Shown here in pieces: positions 57,188 through 64,000 of a stretch of DNA of 64,000 bases (positions within the stretch are counted from its first letter, which is position 1; the number at the start of each line of letters is the position of its first letter). The position numbers and the translations under genes are program-made. Under the pieces are notes generated by a model, which was not told the DNA's origin, ran no database searches, and saw only the letters and a list, made by a program, of their open reading frames with translations. Source of the DNA: Pseudoalteromonas carrageenovora IAM 12662 (GTDB lineage Bacteria; Pseudomonadota; Gammaproteobacteria; Enterobacterales; Alteromonadaceae); the NCBI RefSeq assembly GCF_900239935.1, contig NZ_LT965928.1, forward strand, positions 1,741,254 to 1,805,253. Reading direction: 5' to 3'.

Positions 57188-57697
57188 ATGTCGCAGTATT
57201 TAAAGTTTTTCTTAATGATAGCCACATCAACATTAGTCATGTTTGTACTGATGTATTTGAATACTTATCAGCTAAGTCATGTTTTTTTTAGTGAAACTCG
57301 CACTTATATGGCGCTTTATATGGGAGCCATGATGGCAGTGATAATGCTACTTTTCATGCTCAATATGTATAAAGATAAAAAGAAAAATATAACAGTACTC
57401 ATTGCTAGTGTTACCGTATTTGCGGGAAGTTTATTTTTAGTTCGATCACAAGCGACTGTTGATGATAGCTCATGGATGTCGGCGATGATCCCACATCATT
57501 CAATTGCAATACTCACCAGTGAAAGGGCAAAAATCAAAGATAAGCGAGTCCAAGAGCTTGCAACAAATATTATTGAGGCACAGCGTCGTGAGATTAAAGA
57601 AATGCAGTGGTTACTAAAGGATATAGAGAAAAATGGCCTAGCAGAAACTCAGGAGCAAGCACAATCTAGGACCGTACCGGATTTTAATGCTAAGTAA
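57188..57697 (+). CDS. DUF305 membrane protein
   Basis: From the ATG at 57188 (AGGAG eight bases upstream) the 169-residue protein has three membrane helices and then a DUF305 segment, WMSAMIPHHSIAILTSERAK, with the conserved MIPHH, and a helical end. DUF305 proteins accompany metal and copper efflux systems. The gene has its own 140-bp leader after the DUF411 gene. Confidence 0.8.
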   Translation: MSQYLKFFLMIATSTLVMFVLMYLNTYQLSHVFFSETRTYMALYMGAMMAVIMLLFMLNMYKDKKKNITVLIASVTVFAGSLFLVRSQATVDDSSWMSAMIPHHSIAILTSERAKIKDKRVQELATNIIEAQRREIKEMQWLLKDIEKNGLAETQEQAQSRTVPDFNAK

Positions 57698-57730
57698 AAT
57701 TTTATACCAATACATAAAAGGGAGCTAAAC

Positions 57731-58462
57731 ATGAGTAAATCAGCCCAACTTTTTAGAATGGCCACAGATGAGCATATTTGTCCGTTTGGTTTAAAATCAA
57801 AAGACCTACTAGAGCGAGAGGGATATACAGTTGATGATCAGCTATTAACTTCTCGAGAGCAAACAGATGAATTTAAAAAACAACACAGTGTAGAAACTAC
57901 ACCTCAAACATTTATTGATAATAAACGTATAGGTGGCTATGACGACTTACTCGATTACTTTGATAAGCCAAAAGCTGGGCAAGAAGGTACAACTTACACG
58001 CCCGTGATTGCGATTTTTTCGGTTAGTTTTTTGCTTAGTGTGGCATTTAGTTTTGCAGCGAATAATAGCTTATTATCAATGCAAACCGCTGAACTGTTTG
58101 TAGCCCTAACAATGGCAGTGTTAGCAATACAAAAGCTTCAAGACTTATTTAGCTTTACTAATTCATTTATAACCTATGACTTAGTCGCTATGAAAGTAGT
58201 CAGGTACGCCTATGTTTACCCATTTTTAGAAGCATTTGTTGGCATTGGAATGATAGCCGGATTACCAGCCTATATTATTGCCCCTATTTCATTGTTCATA
58301 GGTGGGGTTGGTGCTGTTTCAGTGATAAAAGCAGTCTATATAGATAAACGAGAGTTAAAATGTGCGTGTGTAGGCGGTGACAGTAACGTACCACTAGGGT
58401 TTATCTCCCTAACAGAAAACCTGTTTATGATCGCTGCCGGTATTTGGATGTTTGTTAAGTAA
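57731..58462 (+). CDS. Glutaredoxin-MauE fusion membrane protein
   Basis: The first 80 residues are a glutaredoxin domain with HICPFGLKSKDLLE (CPFG in place of CPYC) and TPQTFIDNKRIGGYDDL. The remaining part has four helices of the MauE/DoxX type and a Cys pair in KCACVGGDSNVPLGF. The fusion suggests a thiol-redox membrane protein that supports copper-stressed periplasmic or membrane proteins. It is the last intact gene of the plus-strand copper run. Confidence 0.8.
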   Translation: MSKSAQLFRMATDEHICPFGLKSKDLLEREGYTVDDQLLTSREQTDEFKKQHSVETTPQTFIDNKRIGGYDDLLDYFDKPKAGQEGTTYTPVIAIFSVSFLLSVAFSFAANNSLLSMQTAELFVALTMAVLAIQKLQDLFSFTNSFITYDLVAMKVVRYAYVYPFLEAFVGIGMIAGLPAYIIAPISLFIGGVGAVSVIKAVYIDKRELKCACVGGDSNVPLGFISLTENLFMIAAGIWMFVK

Positions 58463-58564
58463 ACAACAGCTTTAATTTAAAAACATGATGATGTACTAGT
58501 GTGATTACCAAGGGATTATGTCGCTCTAATTACCGAGCGACTTTGTCGTAAATAGCATATCAGC

Positions 58565-58593
58565 TGTACTAGCTCATATCAGATCTCACAGTT
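58565..58593 (+). repeat. IS481-type terminus, copy 2
   Basis: Same TGTACTAGCTCA...GATCT..CAGTT pattern and orientation as 46034-46062, next to the end of the merC pseudogene. No transposase is attached here. Confidence 0.5.
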
Positions 58594-58606
58594 TAAGTGA
58601 ATAAGT

Positions 58607-59061
58607 TTAGACTTCATCAGGCAGACTGCTATGAGCGAAAAGCAGACATTGACCGTTAATCGTTTCAACGACGGCAATTAGCCATACGTTGCATGTTTGC
58701 TCCCTTACTGGTTTTACGATATCCAAAACCGACATAACGACCATTAAGCAAATACCAAAGTAAAATAGGTATGTGCTTCAATCATATAGCCAAAGAGGAT
58801 AAAGCGTTAATAGCACTGCTACAGGCCCTAGAATGCTGAAGACAGCTCTGGTATGGTTTTTATTTTTGTGCCAGTTGTATAAGTTTACCAATAGTTCCAA
58901 AGATGCAAAAATAGGTAAAAGCGTATTTACAGCTATTCCTTCGAAGTGAGAGAAGAAGCCTAGTCCTAATGCCGATGCAAGTGACCTTAATGCAGGGAAG
59001 CAGGCCGTGCCGCTAGCCAAACGCCACTAGAGCCTACTCTGTCTAATATTTTATTTATCAT
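58607..59061 (-). pseudogene. merC: merC mercury transporter, inactivated
   Basis: Pieces read INKILDRVGSSGVW, then after a frameshift near 59018 ASGTACFPALRSLASALGLG and VNTLLPIFASLELLVNLYNW, then a TGA at 58778-58780 in place of the usual Trp after YPLWLYD, then STYLFYFGICLMVVMSVLDI. This is MerC, an inner-membrane Hg(II) importer with four helices. One frameshift and one nonsense change inactivate it; the far C-terminus is unlike MerC. Confidence 0.8.
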
Positions 59062-59090
59062 TTGAAAGTCTATTGGTTGATATTACCATC

Positions 59091-59122
59091 ATTCTAAACT
59101 CCGTATATAAGTACGGAGTCAA
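59091..59122 (-). promoter_or_regulatory. MerR-type promoter of merC
   Basis: On the minus strand TTGACT (59122-59117) and TAGAAT (59096-59091) are separated by 20 bp, the overlong spacing of MerR promoters. The spacer region holds the dyad ACTCCGTA (59098-59105) and TACGGAGT (59112-59119), close to the classical mer operator. It lies right behind the merR stop. Confidence 0.85.
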
Positions 59123-59500
59123 TCATTTTAATGAATCAATTATGGGGCAATGTGTTGGATCTTCGTTTTGCATACAGGTATTTGTCATATCCACAATTAC
59201 TTTCTCTAAACGTTGAAGGTCATTAATTTTGTCTCGAATGATTGCTAACTTTTGTCGGCTTAATAGCTCAACTTGAGTGCAGTTGCTGTCCATAGACATT
59301 AGCGATTTTATTTCTCTTAACGTAAAGCCGAGCGCTTTGGCTTTTGTGATAAACCTAAGTTGTCCTGCTATTGTTTCGTCATATTGTCTATAACCAGATA
59401 TTGGTTTTTCAGGTTGTGTAATCAGCCCTTCTCGTTCATAAAAACGAATGGTTTCTACATTTAAATTTAATGATTGTGCTAATTTGCCAATGGTTTACAT
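59123..59500 (-). pseudogene. merR: merR regulator with stop at codon 2
   Basis: The minus strand gives ATG, TAA, then an uninterrupted MerR protein: TIGKLAQSLNLNVETIRFYE, REGLITQP, FITKAKALGFTLREIKSLMS. The Hg(II) cysteines are all there: SNCTQ, and C-x8-C in NTCMQNEDPTHCPII. AAA to TAA at codon 2 (59495-59497) would block normal translation, unless a later start is used. It lies directly upstream of the merC promoter, on the same strand. Confidence 0.8.
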
Positions 59501-59542
59501 TATTGCCTTTGTGAATACTACTAATCTAAAGTTATATTTAGT

Positions 59543-59932
59543 TTAGCTATCCAATGATTTGATGATGCCGCACGCTTCAATTGTATTGTCTGAACCACAA
59601 GCACTTGCCATCTGTTGTAATTCAGCTTTAAGCGCCCTTAATTCTTTCATACGTTTATTCACTAGTGCAAGTTGCTGATCAATTAATGCATTAACGCTAG
59701 AGCAGCTTTCTTCTGGCTTATTTTTTAATTCGATAAGACGTTTAATATCATTGAGTGATATATCTAGGCTGCGACAATGCTTTACGAATTCCAATTGTTT
59801 AAGTGCTTTACTATCATACAGCCTGAAATTACCTTCTGAACGGTTTGGATTTAACAGTAATCCTTCTCTTTCATAATATCTAATCGTTTGTATTGAACAG
59901 CCCGATTTTTTTGACAATTCGCCTATTTTCAT
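59543..59932 (-). CDS. cadR: Cd/Pb-responsive MerR-family regulator (CadR/PbrR type)
   Basis: The start MKIGELSKKSGC with GGGGGAA upstream gives a 129-residue protein; a longer reading to 59992 would cover its own promoter. After the helix-turn-helix (SIQTIRYYEREGLL) come the metal cysteines: EESCSSVNALID and C-x8-C in ACGSDNTIEACGII, as in PbrR/CadR. It would activate the divergent promoter at 59950-59980 in response to Cd, Pb or Zn. Confidence 0.85.
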   Translation of the reverse strand: MKIGELSKKSGCSIQTIRYYEREGLLLNPNRSEGNFRLYDSKALKQLEFVKHCRSLDISLNDIKRLIELKNKPEESCSSVNALIDQQLALVNKRMKELRALKAELQQMASACGSDNTIEACGIIKSLDS

Positions 59933-59949
59933 CAATTTCCCCCAGACAT

Positions 59950-59980
59950 TTGACTCTATAGTTACTATAGGATCTATAGT
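59950..59980 (+). promoter_or_regulatory. CadR/PbrR-type promoter with 19-bp spacer
   Basis: TTGACT (59950-59955) and TATAGT (59975-59980) are separated by 19 bp, and the spacer contains CTATAG-TTA-CTATAG (59956-59970), like the PbrR/CadR operator. It faces the transglutaminase and CDF genes, which should therefore be metal-induced. Confidence 0.85.
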
Positions 59981-60010
59981 ATAGGTATGCAACGAAAGGG
60001 ATATATAAAA

Positions 60011-60741
60011 ATGACTGAGAAATATTTAAACAATACGAATATCGTTAATTTTGAACACAAAGATATCCAATCCCTGATCGATCAACGAGGGTGGAAAAAT
60101 TTGGATAATTTCAACAAAATTGGTGCCGCTTATCAGTTTGTAAAAGATGAAATAATGTTTGGCTATAACAAGAGTGATGATATTTCAGCAAGCGATGTGC
60201 TAGCAGATGGTTATGGACAATGTAATACTAAGGGTAATCTGTTAATGGCACTATTGCGTGGACTAGGTATCCAGTGTCGTTTCCAAGGTTTTACCATTGA
60301 TCAGCAACTATAAAAAGGTGCTATCCTAAGCTTGTATTTTGGTTAGCACCTAAATACATCATTCATAGTTGGGTAGAAGTTTACTTTGAAGGGCGTTGGA
60401 TAAACTTAGAGGGCTTTATATTGGATGAGCAATACTTAAGCTCACTACAGCAGAAATTTAGCCAAGCAAAAGATGAGTTTTGTGGTTATGGTGTTGCAAC
60501 AAAGTGCTTATCTTCACCCGGTACGGATTGGCGTGGAGAGGATACCTATATTCAAAAAGAAGGTATTCATGACGACTTTGGGCTTTATGATTCACCAGAT
60601 AAGTTCTATCTCGAAAAAGGTACTAATCTATCAGGTGTAAAACGTTGGTTGTATCAACGAGTGATCCGACATTTGATTAATATGAATGTATCAAAAATAA
60701 GAAATAAAAAAGTACTGGAGGTACAAAATGCACAACCATAG
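60011..60741 (+). pseudogene. Transglutaminase-like protein, frameshifted
   Basis: The first 100 codons end with GYGQCNTKGNLLMALLRGLG, containing the catalytic Cys, and FTIDQQ. The frame then stops at 60311, but a one-base shift there restores KRCYPKLVFWLAPKYIIHSW (catalytic His), VEVYFEGRWINLEGF and a full C-terminus to 60741. A one-base deletion near 60305 thus splits a Cys-His-Asp transglutaminase. It is the first gene behind the CadR-type promoter and overlaps the CDF gene start. A sequencing slip cannot be excluded. Confidence 0.75.
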
Positions 60742-61615
60742 TCACAGTCATCAGCATGGTAAAGACGACCGGATTGGTTGGGCATTTTTCCTTAATGTGA
60801 TATTTACCATTATCGAATTTATAGGTGGTTGGCTCACAAACAGTACGGCGATAATGGCGGATGCCGTTCACGATCTTGGTGATAGTCTTTCAATAGGTTT
60901 TGCGTGGATTTTAAGTCGTTTTTCAGATAAAGAAGCATCAGACAAATTCAGCTATGGTTATCGCCGACTTACACTTTTTGGTGCATTGGTAAATAGTATT
61001 GTTTTGATTATCGGCTCTATTTGGGTTTTATTTGAAGCAATACCTAAGCTGTCCAATCCTGAAATGCCTGTAGTTGAGGGGATGTTAGGGCTAGCCATAC
61101 TCGGTGTTGCCGTAAATGGTTATGCGGTATTCAAATTAAAAGCGGGTGAAACACTAAATGAAAAAGTGCTGACATGGCACCTACTTGAAGATGTACTCGG
61201 TTGGGTTGCCGTTCTTATAGTCTCTATTGTATTGTTGTTCGTTGAACTGCCGATATTAGATCCTCTATTATCAATAGGGTTTACGCTGTTTATCTTATTT
61301 AACGTTTTCAAAAATCTTAAATCAACATTGGTGCTTTTTCTTCAAGCTGCACCCGATAAAGAGACCCAAGAGCGTATTAAGCAGTCATTAATTGAATTTC
61401 CTGAAGTAAATGGTATACACCATATGCATTTTTGGTCACTGGATGGTGAAAGTCACGTTTTAACAGCGCACCTTGAGCTGAGTGACAACTTTGACGTTAA
61501 AGAATTAATTAAGCTTAAACAAGAGGTTGCAGCTAAATTATCTTCCTATCATTTATCGCATACGACGATAGAGTTTGAGTTTTTAAATGAAAATTGTAGG
61601 GATGAAGCAGAGTAA
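60728..61615 (+). CDS. Cation diffusion facilitator (CzcD-like)
   Basis: The 295-residue CDF exporter starts with a His-rich HNHSHSHQHGKDD, has six helices with the metal sites NSTAIMADAVHDLGDSLSIG and LTWHLLEDVLGW (HxxxD type), and a C-terminal cytoplasmic domain with HHMHFWSLDGESHVLTAHLE. It expels Zn, Cd or Co in exchange for protons. GGAGG seven bases before the ATG is a strong ribosome site. Control by the CadR-type promoter upstream is likely. Confidence 0.9.
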   Translation: MHNHSHSHQHGKDDRIGWAFFLNVIFTIIEFIGGWLTNSTAIMADAVHDLGDSLSIGFAWILSRFSDKEASDKFSYGYRRLTLFGALVNSIVLIIGSIWVLFEAIPKLSNPEMPVVEGMLGLAILGVAVNGYAVFKLKAGETLNEKVLTWHLLEDVLGWVAVLIVSIVLLFVELPILDPLLSIGFTLFILFNVFKNLKSTLVLFLQAAPDKETQERIKQSLIEFPEVNGIHHMHFWSLDGESHVLTAHLELSDNFDVKELIKLKQEVAAKLSSYHLSHTTIEFEFLNENCRDEAE

Positions 61616-61648
61616 GTTTTATCAATAAAATTTTGGAGCATACAATAT

Positions 61649-61694
61649 AAAAAGCAGCTTAATTAGGCATAACTTAGTAATTAAGCTGCTTTTT
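61649..61694. terminator. Strong bidirectional terminator
   Basis: Seventeen-base perfect arms AAAAAGCAGCTTAATTA (61649-61665) and TAATTAAGCTGCTTTTT (61678-61694) flank a 12-base loop between the converging CDF and RND genes. Confidence 0.9.
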
Positions 61695-61699
61695 TGCTT

Positions 61700-64000
<2,301 letters not shown>

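Noticed and set aside
58778..59020. 80-residue membrane protein as an independent gene
   Set aside because: Homology continues on both sides in the merC pseudogene; the frame is bounded by a frameshift and a nonsense codon.
59543..59992. Longer cadR reading starting at 59992
   Set aside because: It would extend through the CadR-type promoter; the ATG at 59932 has a ribosome site and gives the standard MerR-family N-terminus.

Overview
The window looks like chromosomal DNA of an AT-rich marine gammaproteobacterium, closest in gene content and style to Pseudoalteromonas (Alteromonadales). The grounds are rmf next to fabA with a FabR-type operator, a VF530-type protein, a YHYH protein, the MesD/MesX methionine synthase pair and a polyol ABC operon. 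This assignment is by recognition only; no search was run.

Region 1 (1-8.2 kb) is an AT-rich accessory segment full of decayed insertion sequences. It holds a two-gene amidase/lipoprotein unit (possible effector and immunity pair), remnants of IS110 and of a REP-associated Y1 transposase with a duplicated hairpin-bearing tail, a DUF547 protein, an acyltransferase-3 membrane protein set between a dead and an intact copy of a retropepsin-like gene, and a Stf0-type sulfotransferase.

Region 2 (8.2-40.9 kb) is mostly core genome. It contains mesD-mesX, DUF5924 and small membrane proteins, an outer-membrane protein cut by an in-frame stop, a YHYH lipoprotein pair, an FMN reductase, a TonB-dependent receptor, a Ser/Thr-type kinase, DUF3859, VF530, acrylyl-CoA-reductase-like acuI with a TetR gene sharing an operator motif, rmf, fabA, a QueD-like protein, an M23 peptidase and a thioesterase. 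A five-gene minus-strand run follows (response regulator, MoxR, DUF58, TgpA-like transglutaminase, Na+/H+ antiporter). It ends with a porin/polyol ABC transporter operon and its SorC-type regulator, with no polyol dehydrogenase in sight.

Region 3 (about 41 kb to the right edge) is a mobile island. It opens with three overlapping genes that I recognise as the gamma-mobile-trio gmtY-gmtZ-gmtX, two of which carry tyrosine-recombinase catalytic motifs. Next come IS481 and IS3 debris. A short array of integron cassettes follows without an integrase: the attC boxes R'' and R' match perfectly across each of the first two cassettes. The rest is metal-resistance cargo: copSR, copABCD with accessory secreted and redox proteins under a long CopR-box dyad, a decayed merR-merC unit, a CadR/PbrR regulator with a 19-bp-spacer promoter, a frameshifted transglutaminase gene, a CDF exporter, and a czcA/cusA-type RND pump that runs off the window. 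The whole reads as a GMT island whose cargo is copper and heavy-metal detoxification rather than the defence or toxin genes usually stressed for such islands. Its right end lies outside the window.
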